A program made the translations under genes and the position numbers. Shown one piece after another: positions 1-8,168 of a DNA stretch of 32,916 nucleotides. This DNA is from Chitinophagaceae bacterium (lineage in GTDB: Bacteria; Bacteroidota; Bacteroidia; Chitinophagales; Chitinophagaceae). The notes below the pieces were generated by a model. The model worked only from the letters and a program-made list of their open reading frames with translations, ran no database searches and had not been told where the DNA came from. Position 1 is the stretch's first letter, and each line of letters starts with the position of its first letter. The stretch spans positions 1-32,916 of the forward strand of contig CANGOT010000004.1 in NCBI GenBank assembly GCA_947455425.1, in the 5' to 3' direction.

Positions 1-1
1 G

Positions 2-304
2 GGTTTGGTAAAGAAATTATATTTTGGTCAATTACCATTTAGCAAAACAACCATGGAAAATGTGAGAAAAGTAATGATTCAAGAAAATAATAGCAACTAT
101 ACTTTGGCATATAAAACAGGATTAGGATATAAAGAAAATGGTAAAAAGCTTGCCTGGATTGTTGGTTGGATTGAAGAAAATAAACACCCTTCTTTTTTTG
201 TGTTGAATTTTGAAGGAGAGAAAGATATTGATATGGTAAATGTTAGAAAAACAATTCTTACCAATTGCTTGAAAACACTGGGTTATATGCAAGGAAAGAA
301 ATAA
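2..304 (+). CDS. Class D beta-lactamase-like protein, C-terminal part (cut by window edge)
   Basis: This is the last ~100 residues of a serine penicillin-recognising enzyme, probably a secreted class D (OXA-like) beta-lactamase. Visible signs are the KTG triad near the middle (YTLAYKTGLGY), followed by a WIVGWIEE strand and a FFVLNFEG strand, the usual order of the class D C-terminus. LPFSKTTMENVRKVM matches the helix before the KTG motif. The frame stays open to the left edge, so the TTG at position 5 is not the true start; the signal peptide, the SxxK serine and the SxV motif lie outside the window. The stop at 302-304 is followed by murF 39 nt later, so the two may be co-transcribed. A BlaR1/MecR1-type sensor domain shares this fold and cannot be excluded from the fragment alone. 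Confidence 0.75.
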   Translation, partial: GLVKKLYFGQLPFSKTTMENVRKVMIQENNSNYTLAYKTGLGYKENGKKLAWIVGWIEENKHPSFFVLNFEGEKDIDMVNVRKTILTNCLKTLGYMQGKK

Positions 305-343
305 TTGTTGCCACAGATTTTTCAAATTACACAAACGAAAACA

Positions 344-1627
344 ATGAATTCTATTGAAACATTATACAAGCATTTTCTTCCATCAATGTCTGTTTGCACA
401 GACACCAGAAAAATAAAGTCAGGTGATATTTTCTTTGCACTTAAAGGCGACAATTTTAATGGAAATTTATTTGCACTAAAAGCATTGGAACAAGGAGCAA
501 GCCTTGCTGTAATTGATGAAGATGTAAAAAGCAATGATGAAAGATTATTTAAAGTAGAGAATGTATTAGCTAGTTTGCAAGCATTGGCAAAACATCATCG
601 CCAGCAATTTAATATTCCATTTATAGCCATAACCGGCAGTAATGGAAAAACAACTACCAAAGAATTGGTGAGTGCGGTTCTAGCCACTCATTTTAAAACA
701 TATACTACACAAGGCAATCTTAACAATCATATTGGAGTGCCATTAACACTACTTTCTATTAAGCAAGATGCTGCCATGGCCGTAATAGAAATGGGTGCCA
801 ACCATCAAAAAGAAATAGAAAGTTATTGTCAGTATACTTTGCCTACTCATGGTATTATCACCAATTGTGGCAAAGCTCACTTAGAAGGTTTTGGAGGTGT
901 TGAAGGCGTGAAAAAAGGAAAAGGAGAATTATATAAATTCTTAAAGGAAAACGATGGAACTGCCTTTGTTTATTGGGATTTTGATTATTTGAGAAAGATG
1001 AGCAAAGACATTAAAAACCTTGTAAAATATGGCACTAAAGAAGGAGTTGTTACTGGTAATGTAAATGAAAGTAATCCTTTTTTGGTAGTTGAAATAAACG
1101 ATGATTCTTTGAAGACTATTCATACAAATCTAGTGGGCGATTATAATGTATCGAATGTTTTAACTGCAGTTACTATTGGAAAATACTTTAATGTTCCTGA
1201 TGAAAAAATAAAAGAAGCTATTGAACATTATACACCTTCTAACAGCCGCTCTCAATTGATAGAAATAGGTAGAAATAGAATAATTTTGGATGCCTACAAT
1301 GCCAACCCTAGCAGTATGAAAGTTGCCATTGAGAACTTTGCAAAACTTCTATCAAATAACAAAATATTAATGCTTGGAGGAATGATGGAATTGGGTAAAG
1401 AGAGTGTGGAAGAACATCATGCAATTATTGATTTAATTAATCAATTTAATTGGAAAAAAGTTGTTTTAGTGGGTGGGGATTTTGATAAAATTTCGCATCA
1501 TCATTTATATTTCAACAATTCTTCTGAAGCAGCCGAATGGTATACGTTGCAAGCGTTTGAAGATTGTAATATTTTAATTAAGGGTTCCAGAAGTATGAAA
1601 ATGGAGAAAGTGCTAGATGTATCTTAA
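344..1627 (+). CDS. murF: UDP-N-acetylmuramoyl-tripeptide--D-alanyl-D-alanine ligase
   Basis: MurF adds D-Ala-D-Ala to UDP-MurNAc-tripeptide in the cytoplasm, the last cytoplasmic step of the peptidoglycan pentapeptide. The 427-residue protein has the Mur ligase order: an N-terminal UDP-substrate domain (SVCTDTRKIKSGDIFFAL, about 16-33), the ATP-binding P-loop TGSNGKTTTK (97-106), the NLNNHIGVP segment (~125-133), EMGANH (149-154), a lysine-rich stretch around 190 where the carbamylated lysine of Mur ligases normally sits, and the C-terminal DAYNANPSSM motif (316-325). Length is normal for the family. I chose the ATG at 344 over an in-frame TTG at 305, because the residues before MNSIETLYKHF do not look like MurF. 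It lies 39 nt after the beta-lactamase-like gene and 27 nt before the aminotransferase gene, all on one strand. Confidence 0.95.
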   Translation: MNSIETLYKHFLPSMSVCTDTRKIKSGDIFFALKGDNFNGNLFALKALEQGASLAVIDEDVKSNDERLFKVENVLASLQALAKHHRQQFNIPFIAITGSNGKTTTKELVSAVLATHFKTYTTQGNLNNHIGVPLTLLSIKQDAAMAVIEMGANHQKEIESYCQYTLPTHGIITNCGKAHLEGFGGVEGVKKGKGELYKFLKENDGTAFVYWDFDYLRKMSKDIKNLVKYGTKEGVVTGNVNESNPFLVVEINDDSLKTIHTNLVGDYNVSNVLTAVTIGKYFNVPDEKIKEAIEHYTPSNSRSQLIEIGRNRIILDAYNANPSSMKVAIENFAKLLSNNKILMLGGMMELGKESVEEHHAIIDLINQFNWKKVVLVGGDFDKISHHHLYFNNSSEAAEWYTLQAFEDCNILIKGSRSMKMEKVLDVS

Positions 1628-1654
1628 CCCGCACAAAAACTTATCATTTCTGTT

Positions 1655-2848
1655 ATGAATCTTCGTCAGCTTTTTTTACAACATATTGCTCAAACATCTC
1701 CTGCACCCATTGGTTTAGAAATGGTAAAAGCCGCTGGCATTTATATCTATGATGTAAATGGCAAAAAATATATTGATGGTATTTCTGGTTTCAGTGTTGC
1801 AAATATTGGTCATAGTCATCCCAAAGTTATAGAAGCTGTGCAACAGCAAGCAGCACAGTATATGCACTTAATTGTTTATGGAGAATTTATTGAGCAACCA
1901 CAAGTTGCTTATGCAAAATTATTAACCGAAAAACTTCCCTCAACACTCAACTGTGTTTATTTTACCAACAGTGGAGCCGAAGCGGTTGAAGGTGCAATGA
2001 AATTAGCTAAACGAATTACTAACAGAAGTAAAATAATTTGCTTTAATAAATCGTATCATGGCAGCACACAGGGAGCTTTAAGTTTAATGGGTGATGAATA
2101 TTGGCGAAATTCATTTCGTCCTTTATTACCCGATATACATCATGTTGATTATAACTCTCAAGATGCAATTGATGCCATTGATAATACTACTGCTTGTGTT
2201 ATTCTTGAACCAGTTCAAGCAGAAGCAGGAGTTGTAAAACCAACAATAAAATGGTTGCAAGCTATTAGAGAACAATGCAACAAGCATTGTGTGTTGATGA
2301 TATTTGATGAAATACAAACAGGTTTTGGAAGAACCGGAAGCCTTTGGGCTTTTGAACAATCTAATGTAGTGCCTGATATTCTATTATTAGGCAAAGCCCT
2401 TGGTGGCGGAATGCCTTTGGGTGCATTTATAGCAGATAAAAGATTGATGGATACATTAAGCTACAATCCAGTATTGGGGCATATTACAACTTTTGGGGGG
2501 CATCCTGTAAGTTGTGCAGCGGGAAAAGCTGCATTGGAAATTTTGATGGAAAACAATTGGATTAATGAAGTAGAAATTAAAGAAAAAATATTAGTAAATA
2601 AACTTCATCATCCACAAATAAAAAATGTAAACATTGCTGGATTATGGGCTGCTATTGAGTTGCAAGATTTTGAAACAACACAACAAGTAGCACATCAATG
2701 TGTAGTTAATGGATTAATTACAGATTGGTTTTTATTTGCTACTAACTGCATTAGAATTGCTCCACCTCTTTGCACAACAGAAGAACAGTTAAAAGCAATT
2801 TGTGATATTGTAATAAAGAGTATTAATGAAGTTTATTCAAAATATTAA
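1655..2848 (+). CDS. Class III (ornithine/acetylornithine-type) PLP aminotransferase
   Basis: This is a pyridoxal-phosphate aminotransferase of class III, cytosolic, acting on an omega-amino group such as that of acetylornithine, ornithine or a related substrate. Visible motifs: SGAEAVEGAMKLA (106-118) for phosphate binding, FNKSYHGST (130-138) for cofactor stacking, ILEPVQAEAG (183-192), FDEIQTGFGRTG (217-228) with Asp218 pairing to the PLP nitrogen, and LGKALGGGMPLGA (245-257) with Lys247 as the likely Schiff-base lysine. The 397-residue length is typical. Substrate cannot be set from sequence alone, and no arginine biosynthesis genes are nearby, so no symbol is given. It follows murF by 27 nt and probably shares its transcript. 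It converges with the DUF3050 gene across 65 nt. Confidence 0.9.
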   Translation: MNLRQLFLQHIAQTSPAPIGLEMVKAAGIYIYDVNGKKYIDGISGFSVANIGHSHPKVIEAVQQQAAQYMHLIVYGEFIEQPQVAYAKLLTEKLPSTLNCVYFTNSGAEAVEGAMKLAKRITNRSKIICFNKSYHGSTQGALSLMGDEYWRNSFRPLLPDIHHVDYNSQDAIDAIDNTTACVILEPVQAEAGVVKPTIKWLQAIREQCNKHCVLMIFDEIQTGFGRTGSLWAFEQSNVVPDILLLGKALGGGMPLGAFIADKRLMDTLSYNPVLGHITTFGGHPVSCAAGKAALEILMENNWINEVEIKEKILVNKLHHPQIKNVNIAGLWAAIELQDFETTQQVAHQCVVNGLITDWFLFATNCIRIAPPLCTTEEQLKAICDIVIKSINEVYSKY

Positions 2849-2913
2849 ATAAGAACAACAATTAATGTTTTGATACCAATACTTCAAATGGTTAGGTTGG
2901 TGTCTTTAATCTA

Positions 2914-3714
2914 TTATTTATGGATAGGAGCGTTAACTGTTTTTTCTAAAATCAATCGATTAATTTCATCCCATAGTTTTATTCTATGTTCTATTGCTTC
3001 AATTGACGCAAGTGTTGCCATTTCCCATTTCTTTACATCATTGCCACATAAATCATTTACCATTTCCATAGCTAAGTGGCTATGATGGTCTCCATCAACT
3101 TCAATGTGACGTTCTAAATAATATTTGAAAGTGCTTATCTTATTTGCGTTGGAAACACTTAATTGTTTTACCAAACCAATAAACATATCTGGTATTAAAT
3201 CTTCTCTGCCAAAAGTAAATACAGCAGCTTGAACATAGTCTGGTTGATGTTCAATAACATCAAAAGTAAATCCCAAAAAATCTTGGATAAATGTGGCTAG
3301 GTTTGTTTTCTTTATTGCGTCTTTTATACCAATTCCATTTTGTATAAAAGCTAATAGTTGATGGATGGAAGTGGTATCGCTTCCTAATTGTTCCATAGCA
3401 TTAATATACAACTCGAAGTGACTAATTCTATTTCCAAATTCATCAACATCACTCTCTTCTCCCAAAACAATTTCGTTAATTAAATATCTTGTATTAGCTG
3501 TACCTACGGGCATCCAAGGGGTTGTTGTGCAAGTGAGTTTTTTTTGAAGAGATTTTAACAAACTCATAAAATCCCAAACAGCAAATATGTGATATTGTGT
3601 AAAAATCTGAAGCTGTTGAATAGTGTGAACGTTTTTATATAGTGGATGATGCAGCAGATTGGGTCTTACCAATTCAAGTCTCTCTTTTAACTTTAAAATG
3701 TTTTCTGATGACAT
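2914..3714 (-). CDS. DUF3050 domain protein, possible heme-oxygenase-like diiron oxidase
   Basis: This 266-residue protein spans the DUF3050 family. Recognisable stretches are YHIFAVWDFMSLLKSLQ (41-57), INEIVLGEESDVDEFGNRIS (79-98), HFELYINAM (99-107), FTFGREDLIPDMF (166-178) and YYLERHIEVDGDHH (198-211). The family has no assigned function that I know of. Conserved acidic and histidine residues recur: Glu92, His99, Glu171, His203, Asp207 and His210. Their spacing (E-x6-H, E-x31-H, H-x3-D-x2-H) resembles the six-ligand set of heme-oxygenase-like diiron oxidases such as CADD. That link is my inference. The protein is all-helical by eye, with no signal peptide or membrane segment, so cytosolic. 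It is read toward the aminotransferase gene and has a terminator-like hairpin just upstream of its start. Confidence 0.85.
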   Translation of the reverse strand: MSSENILKLKERLELVRPNLLHHPLYKNVHTIQQLQIFTQYHIFAVWDFMSLLKSLQKKLTCTTTPWMPVGTANTRYLINEIVLGEESDVDEFGNRISHFELYINAMEQLGSDTTSIHQLLAFIQNGIGIKDAIKKTNLATFIQDFLGFTFDVIEHQPDYVQAAVFTFGREDLIPDMFIGLVKQLSVSNANKISTFKYYLERHIEVDGDHHSHLAMEMVNDLCGNDVKKWEMATLASIEAIEHRIKLWDEINRLILEKTVNAPIHK

Positions 3715-3740
3715 AAAATTATTAAATTATTGGGCAAAAA

Positions 3741-3771
3741 TAAAGAGCAGTATCATAGATACCACTCTTTA
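3741..3771 (-). terminator. Rho-independent terminator behind the AIM24-family gene
   Basis: An interrupted stem pairs TAAAGAG at 3741-3747 with CTCTTTA at 3765-3771, and GTATC at 3750-3754 with GATAC at 3758-3762. The two segments are separated by a two-base mismatch, and the loop is three bases. Read on the - strand the stem is followed by ATTTTTG. It lies 28-58 nt past the stop of the AIM24-family gene and before the start of the DUF3050 gene, so it probably separates the two transcripts. Confidence 0.6.
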
Positions 3772-3798
3772 CTTAATTAACTTCCTTCTTCGATAATA

Positions 3799-4593
3799 CT
3801 ACCATCCATCACCATCAAGCATATTACCTAATCCTCCTAAAACGCTGCCCTCTTCTCTCTTCTTATAAGTGCCATAAGCTAAGATTCTTCCAGCTAATCT
3901 ACTTATAGGCAAACTTTGAATCCATACTTTCCCGGGCCCGCGAAGGGTTGCAAAAAATAAACCCTCACCACCAAAAATAGTATTCTTAATACCCCCCACA
4001 AATTGTATATCATAATCAACGGTTGAAGTAAACCCAACAATACAACCAGTATCAATTTTAATTAACTCACCTGCTTGCAAAGTTTTCTCTTGTACATATC
4101 CACTTGCATGCATAAAAGCCATGCCGTCTCCCTCAAGTTTTTCCATAATAAAACCTTCCCCACCAAATAATCCAGTACCTAATTTTCTTTGAAATTCAAT
4201 ACCAATAGCGACTCCTTTTGCAGCACATAAAAAAGTATCTTTTTGACAAATAACTCTATTGCCAAGTTGTTGTAAATCCAATGGAATAATTTTACCTGGA
4301 TAAGGTGAAGCAAAACTTACGTGCTTTTTGCCAACAGATGTATTTGTAAACGCTGTCATAAATAGATTTTCGCCCACCAACATTCTTTTGCCTGCATTAA
4401 ATAACTTTCCAAGAATACTATTATCCTGTTGCTGACTTCCATCTCCAAATATGGTTTCCATTGCAATACCATCGTCCATCATCATAAAAGCACCAGGCTC
4501 TGCCACTGCTGTTTCATTAGGGTCTAGTTCTATTTCAACATACTGCATTTCTTCTCCAAAAATTCTGTAATCAATTTCGTGATTATTACGCAT
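3799..4593 (-). CDS. AIM24 family protein (TIGR00266 / DUF124)
   Basis: This 264-residue protein matches the AIM24 (TIGR00266) family, a beta-rich fold of internal repeats found from bacteria to yeast mitochondria; its bacterial role is not settled. Evidence is the glycine-rich repeat pattern: GENLFMTAFTNT near residues 73-85, GGEGFIMEKLEGDG near 145-158, and FGGEGLFFATLRGPGKVW near 208-225. The N-terminus contains the family-like stretch VEIELDPNETAVAEPGAFMMM. No signal peptide or transmembrane segment is seen. The C-terminus ends in a glycine-rich tail (GSVLGGLGNMLDGDGW). It diverges from rpoN across 232 nt and has its own terminator hairpin downstream, so it is probably monocistronic. Confidence 0.88.
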   Translation of the reverse strand: MRNNHEIDYRIFGEEMQYVEIELDPNETAVAEPGAFMMMDDGIAMETIFGDGSQQQDNSILGKLFNAGKRMLVGENLFMTAFTNTSVGKKHVSFASPYPGKIIPLDLQQLGNRVICQKDTFLCAAKGVAIGIEFQRKLGTGLFGGEGFIMEKLEGDGMAFMHASGYVQEKTLQAGELIKIDTGCIVGFTSTVDYDIQFVGGIKNTIFGGEGLFFATLRGPGKVWIQSLPISRLAGRILAYGTYKKREEGSVLGGLGNMLDGDGW

Positions 4594-4825
4594 AATTCAA
4601 ATTTTTAATTTTAATGCACAATGATAAAAAAATAATTTTAACACGCTATCGTAAATTTATTTAACTGCATTTAATGGCTTATAAAGGGTAAATAACTAAG
4701 GATGATTCACCTTTTTTATAATAAAAAATAGTTAGATAGTTTAAAGGAAAAGAATCGAAATAAAAATTATTTCTTTATTAGTCTTTTTGTTTTTTTGTGG
4801 AGCTAAATTAAAGGCAAGAACTATT

Positions 4826-6316
4826 ATGGCATTAAGTCAATCGTTACAACAATCACTGCAACAACGTATGTCTCCACAACAAATTCAGCTAATGAAACTG
4901 TTGCAAGTGCCTACTGCTAATTTAGAAGAAAGAATAAAAGAGGAACTTGAGGAAAATCCCGCATTAGAGTTGAGTGATGAGAATGATTCTGATGATTTAA
5001 GCCTGGATGTTAAAGACGAATTTGAAACACCAGAAGATGAATTTGAAGAGCTTGATGGTAGTGAAGATGAATATGAAAATATTGATGTGAGTGAATACGT
5101 AAGCGATAGTGATGATGATATTGCTGAATACAAAATGCGTGACGATAACTACCCTGAAATAGATGACAAAAAAGTTATTCCTATTAAAAATGAAACAACT
5201 TTTTTTGATTTATTGGCTTCTCAGTTAAATATGCTGGACGTTAATGAACAACAGTACAAAATTGCCGAGCAAATTGTAGGTAGCCTTGATGATGATGGCT
5301 ATTTGCGTAGAGAAACTACAAGTATTGTAGATGATCTGGCATTCAGACAAAATATTATTACAACAGAAGAAGAAGTTGAGGATATTATAAAATTAATTCA
5401 GCAATTTGAGCCAACCGGAATTGCTGCAAGAAATTTGCAAGAGTGCTTATTGCTACAATTAAATAAAAAGCAAGATGAAGGAAATGATGTTACGCTTGCA
5501 TTAAAAGTGATAACCAAGCATTTTGATGACTTTATTAAAAAGCATTACCTTAAAATGCAACAATATTTAGGTTTAAATGATGATGAAATAAAACAAGTTA
5601 TTAATCAAATTATTAAACTAAATCCTAAACCGGGTGGTGAAGCAGGAGAAAGTAATCAAAAAGAAACCTATGTGATTCCCGACTTTTTTATTGTAAATAA
5701 TAATGGAGATTTAGAGCTAACACTTAACAGTCGTAATGCCCCAGAACTTAGAATTAGTGAGGATTATAAAGACTTAATGAGAGAATATGACAGGGGTAGT
5801 AAGAATGATAAAAGACAAAAAGAAGCGGTACAGTTTATTAAACAAAAAATTGATGGGGCAAAATGGTTTATTGATATGATAAAGCAAAGACAAGAAACGC
5901 TTACTCATACAATGGCTGCAATTATGAACCATCAACGTAATTTCTTTTTAACAGGCGACGATACAGAAATGAAGCCAATGATTTTAAAAGATATTGCAGA
6001 AAAAACCGACTTAGATATCAGCACAGTTAGCCGTGTTGCCAATAGCAAGTTTGTACAAACAGAATTTGGTACATATCGATTAAAATTCTTTTTCAGTGAA
6101 AGCTTAACTACTGACAGTGGTGAAGAGGTTAGCACGACTGAAGTTAAAAAAATTCTCAGCGATTTAATTGCAGCAGAAGATAAACGTAAACCTCTTGCAG
6201 ACGAGGATCTTACTGAACTACTAAATGAAAAGGGTTACAATATTGCGAGAAGAACCGTAGCAAAATATCGAGAATTATTAAACCTTCCTATAGCAAGACT
6301 AAGAAGAGAATTATAA
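4826..6316 (+). CDS. rpoN: RNA polymerase sigma-54 factor
   Basis: RpoN directs RNA polymerase to -24/-12 promoters and needs AAA+ activator ATPases to open them. The 496-residue protein shows the glutamine-rich region I (SLQQSLQQRMSPQQIQLMKL, 6-25) that contacts activators, an acidic region II (about 51-115, rich in Asp/Glu), the core-binding and helix-turn-helix region III (TDLDISTVSRVANSKFVQT near residues 392-411), and the diagnostic RpoN box ARRTVAKYRE at 474-483. The ATG at 4826 is preferred to an in-frame codon at 4787 because MALSQSLQQ starts region I directly. The stop codon lies one base from the hemD stop on the opposite strand, so the two genes converge with no room for separate terminators. 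I did not see an enhancer-binding activator gene in the window. Confidence 0.97.
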   Translation: MALSQSLQQSLQQRMSPQQIQLMKLLQVPTANLEERIKEELEENPALELSDENDSDDLSLDVKDEFETPEDEFEELDGSEDEYENIDVSEYVSDSDDDIAEYKMRDDNYPEIDDKKVIPIKNETTFFDLLASQLNMLDVNEQQYKIAEQIVGSLDDDGYLRRETTSIVDDLAFRQNIITTEEEVEDIIKLIQQFEPTGIAARNLQECLLLQLNKKQDEGNDVTLALKVITKHFDDFIKKHYLKMQQYLGLNDDEIKQVINQIIKLNPKPGGEAGESNQKETYVIPDFFIVNNNGDLELTLNSRNAPELRISEDYKDLMREYDRGSKNDKRQKEAVQFIKQKIDGAKWFIDMIKQRQETLTHTMAAIMNHQRNFFLTGDDTEMKPMILKDIAEKTDLDISTVSRVANSKFVQTEFGTYRLKFFFSESLTTDSGEEVSTTEVKKILSDLIAAEDKRKPLADEDLTELLNEKGYNIARRTVAKYRELLNLPIARLRREL

Positions 6317-6317
6317 T

Positions 6318-7130
6318 TTACAAACTGTTTTTTGCTTCATTCAAATACTTATCTAAAGCTGTAATCATACTAGGAGTTTGTGGTGCAGGAGCTTTTATTT
6401 GTAGCTGCAATCCAGCTTCTTCAATTGCTTTAGCTGTATTGCTTCCAAAACTGCCAACGAAAGTTCCATTTTGTTTAAATGTAGGAAAATTATCAAATAA
6501 GCTTTTAACTCCGCTTGGTGTAAAGAGGCAGATAATATCGAAATTTTTTATTGCAATAACTTCTTTTATATTACTACTTACAGTGCGATACATATAACCC
6601 AAAGAGTAACCACATTTATTAACTTTAAGCCAGTTAATTATTTCATTATCTTGTTGGTTTTCGCTACACACATACAAGAACTTTTCATTCTCTTTATGCT
6701 TACTAATTACATCAAACATTCCTTTGTTGCTACCATCAGCACCATAAAAAACTTTTCGTTTTCTATATAAAATAAATTTCTGTAAATAAAGTGCAACCGA
6801 TTCAGTAATGCAGAAATATTTTGTTTCCTGATTAATATTCATCTTCATTTCTTCGGCTAATCTAAAGTAATGATCGATGGCATTTTTACTGGTAAAAATA
6901 ACTCCTGTGTGTGAAACAACATCAACTTTTTGCTTGCGAAATTCTTTAAAGTTAATAGGGTCTAATTGTATAAAAGGCACAAAAGTTAATTCGACTCCGT
7001 GTTTTCTTTCCAACTCGAAATAAGGAGATTTTTCATTTTCTGGTTTTGGTTGAGAAATGAGAATCTTTTTTATTTGTTTAACTGGTGTATTAGTAATTGG
7101 TGCTTTTACTTTCGTTCCGCTTTTTGCCAT
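6318..7130 (-). CDS. hemD: Uroporphyrinogen-III synthase
   Basis: HemD closes and inverts ring D of hydroxymethylbilane to give uroporphyrinogen III for heme and related tetrapyrroles, in the cytosol. The 270-residue protein has the two-lobed HemD pattern: the first lobe opens with IKKILISQPKPENEKSPYFE (about 20-39), then GVIFTSKNAIDHYF (76-89), and the second contains FLYVCSENQQDNEI, a tyrosine-containing SLGYMYRTV segment, and the end motif FTPSGVKSLFDNF followed by GSFGSNTAKAIEEAGL. Sequence conservation in HemD is always low, so the call rests on this combination plus the neighbour: DUF4271 proteins commonly sit beside hemD in Bacteroidota. About 18 basic N-terminal residues precede the core. 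It follows the DUF4271 gene by 23 nt in the same operon. Confidence 0.85.
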   Translation of the reverse strand: MAKSGTKVKAPITNTPVKQIKKILISQPKPENEKSPYFELERKHGVELTFVPFIQLDPINFKEFRKQKVDVVSHTGVIFTSKNAIDHYFRLAEEMKMNINQETKYFCITESVALYLQKFILYRKRKVFYGADGSNKGMFDVISKHKENEKFLYVCSENQQDNEIINWLKVNKCGYSLGYMYRTVSSNIKEVIAIKNFDIICLFTPSGVKSLFDNFPTFKQNGTFVGSFGSNTAKAIEEAGLQLQIKAPAPQTPSMITALDKYLNEAKNSL

Positions 7131-7153
7131 TTGCTTTCTTATTCATTTAAAAT

Positions 7154-8116
7154 TCAAATACCATTACTAACATAATCATTTAAGGACTTATAAATTATGA
7201 GCAATGGCAAAATTTCAACACTGCAAAAGTATAGGAAAAAATGGAAGGCATTTATTTTTAATCTACCACTTAAATTTTTATAGGTGTTAAAAAACCTAAA
7301 TAAAAATAAAAAACAGATTAGCATTACTGATATAGTGTAAGATAAATGTTTCAATTCACTTGTTGAATATGCTAGTAAAAAACAAAACGGTATTAAAGTA
7401 ACACCAATTATTTTGTTAATAATGAATACTATAAAACTATAAGATTCTGCAATTTCTTTTTTATTAAATACCCAACCCATAAACTGCGTAAATAACATTT
7501 TACATAAGTATATACCTGTTAAAACAATTAATGCAGATAAAAATATTTTCCAGAATGAAATATGTGAATGTATGAATCTATCAGAAATGAGTGTTACGAA
7601 GGTTGCAGCAGAGATTACAAACAAAATGTTTAATAACAATGAAGCTATATTTTCTTGTGTTAATTGTTCCTTTGTTTGTCTTTGTCTAAAATTTGTTTGA
7701 AAAAAAATATCAAATACATTTCTAAAATACCTTGGAAACATCACTTGAGTTAGTGCTAATAAAAAAACCAATCCTATTAATAAATAAAACAAAAAGTCTT
7801 TTGCATTTGACTCTTTGAAGGAGGTAACCATGTACTCTGGTTTATTGCTATTCACCAAAGGAAACTCTAATAAAAAATTATATACGGTTGTGTCTTTGTT
7901 TATTTTTCCAATGCTATCCTTTTTAACAGAAAGAAGAGAATCTGTTTTATGTTTTATTTGTATTGTATCTGTTGAATCTACAATAAAATTCAGTGTGTCT
8001 TTTACAATTGGTTTTGTAACCTTATTTATTTTATTTATTTCTTTTTTCAATGAATCGGTTTGAGAAAAACCCATTGCATAAAATATCAATAAAAAAAATA
8101 AAAGAAAAAATTTCAT
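7154..8116 (-). CDS. DUF4271 integral membrane protein
   Basis: This 320-residue protein starts with a signal-peptide-like helix (1-19, ending GFSQ), then a polar, lysine/serine/threonine-rich stretch to about 105, and then six predicted membrane helices near 108-126, 157-177, 188-208, 227-249, 258-275 and 289-309. The arrangement and its place upstream of hemD match the DUF4271 family of Bacteroidota, which has no assigned function that I know of. The linkage suggests a role near heme metabolism or simply a shared transcript; this is inference. A TTTATTTGC sequence in the gap ahead of it (minus strand, around 8136) weakly resembles a -7 promoter box, but the gap to the barrel gene upstream is only 52 nt, so read-through is as likely. 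Confidence 0.8.
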   Translation of the reverse strand: MKFFLLFFLLIFYAMGFSQTDSLKKEINKINKVTKPIVKDTLNFIVDSTDTIQIKHKTDSLLSVKKDSIGKINKDTTVYNFLLEFPLVNSNKPEYMVTSFKESNAKDFLFYLLIGLVFLLALTQVMFPRYFRNVFDIFFQTNFRQRQTKEQLTQENIASLLLNILFVISAATFVTLISDRFIHSHISFWKIFLSALIVLTGIYLCKMLFTQFMGWVFNKKEIAESYSFIVFIINKIIGVTLIPFCFLLAYSTSELKHLSYTISVMLICFLFLFRFFNTYKNLSGRLKINAFHFFLYFCSVEILPLLIIYKSLNDYVSNGI

Positions 8117-8168
8117 TCAATTAAGCCTTGAGGATGCAAATAAACAAACAAATTAACTCTAATAAAAC

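Noticed and set aside
305-343. TTG start for MurF at 305
   Set aside because: The 13 added residues (LPQIFQITQTKT) do not resemble MurF, and the ATG at 344 begins a normal family N-terminus.
2870-3085. 71-codon + strand open frame opposite the DUF3050 gene
   Set aside because: It is the antisense shadow of the strongly family-like DUF3050 C-terminus.
4594-4825. Regulatory RNA or sigma-54-type promoter in the 232-nt gap before rpoN
   Set aside because: I saw only short weak inverted repeats (TAACTA/TAGTTA) and no TGGC-N8-TGC-type -24/-12 pair or convincing -7 box close to the start.
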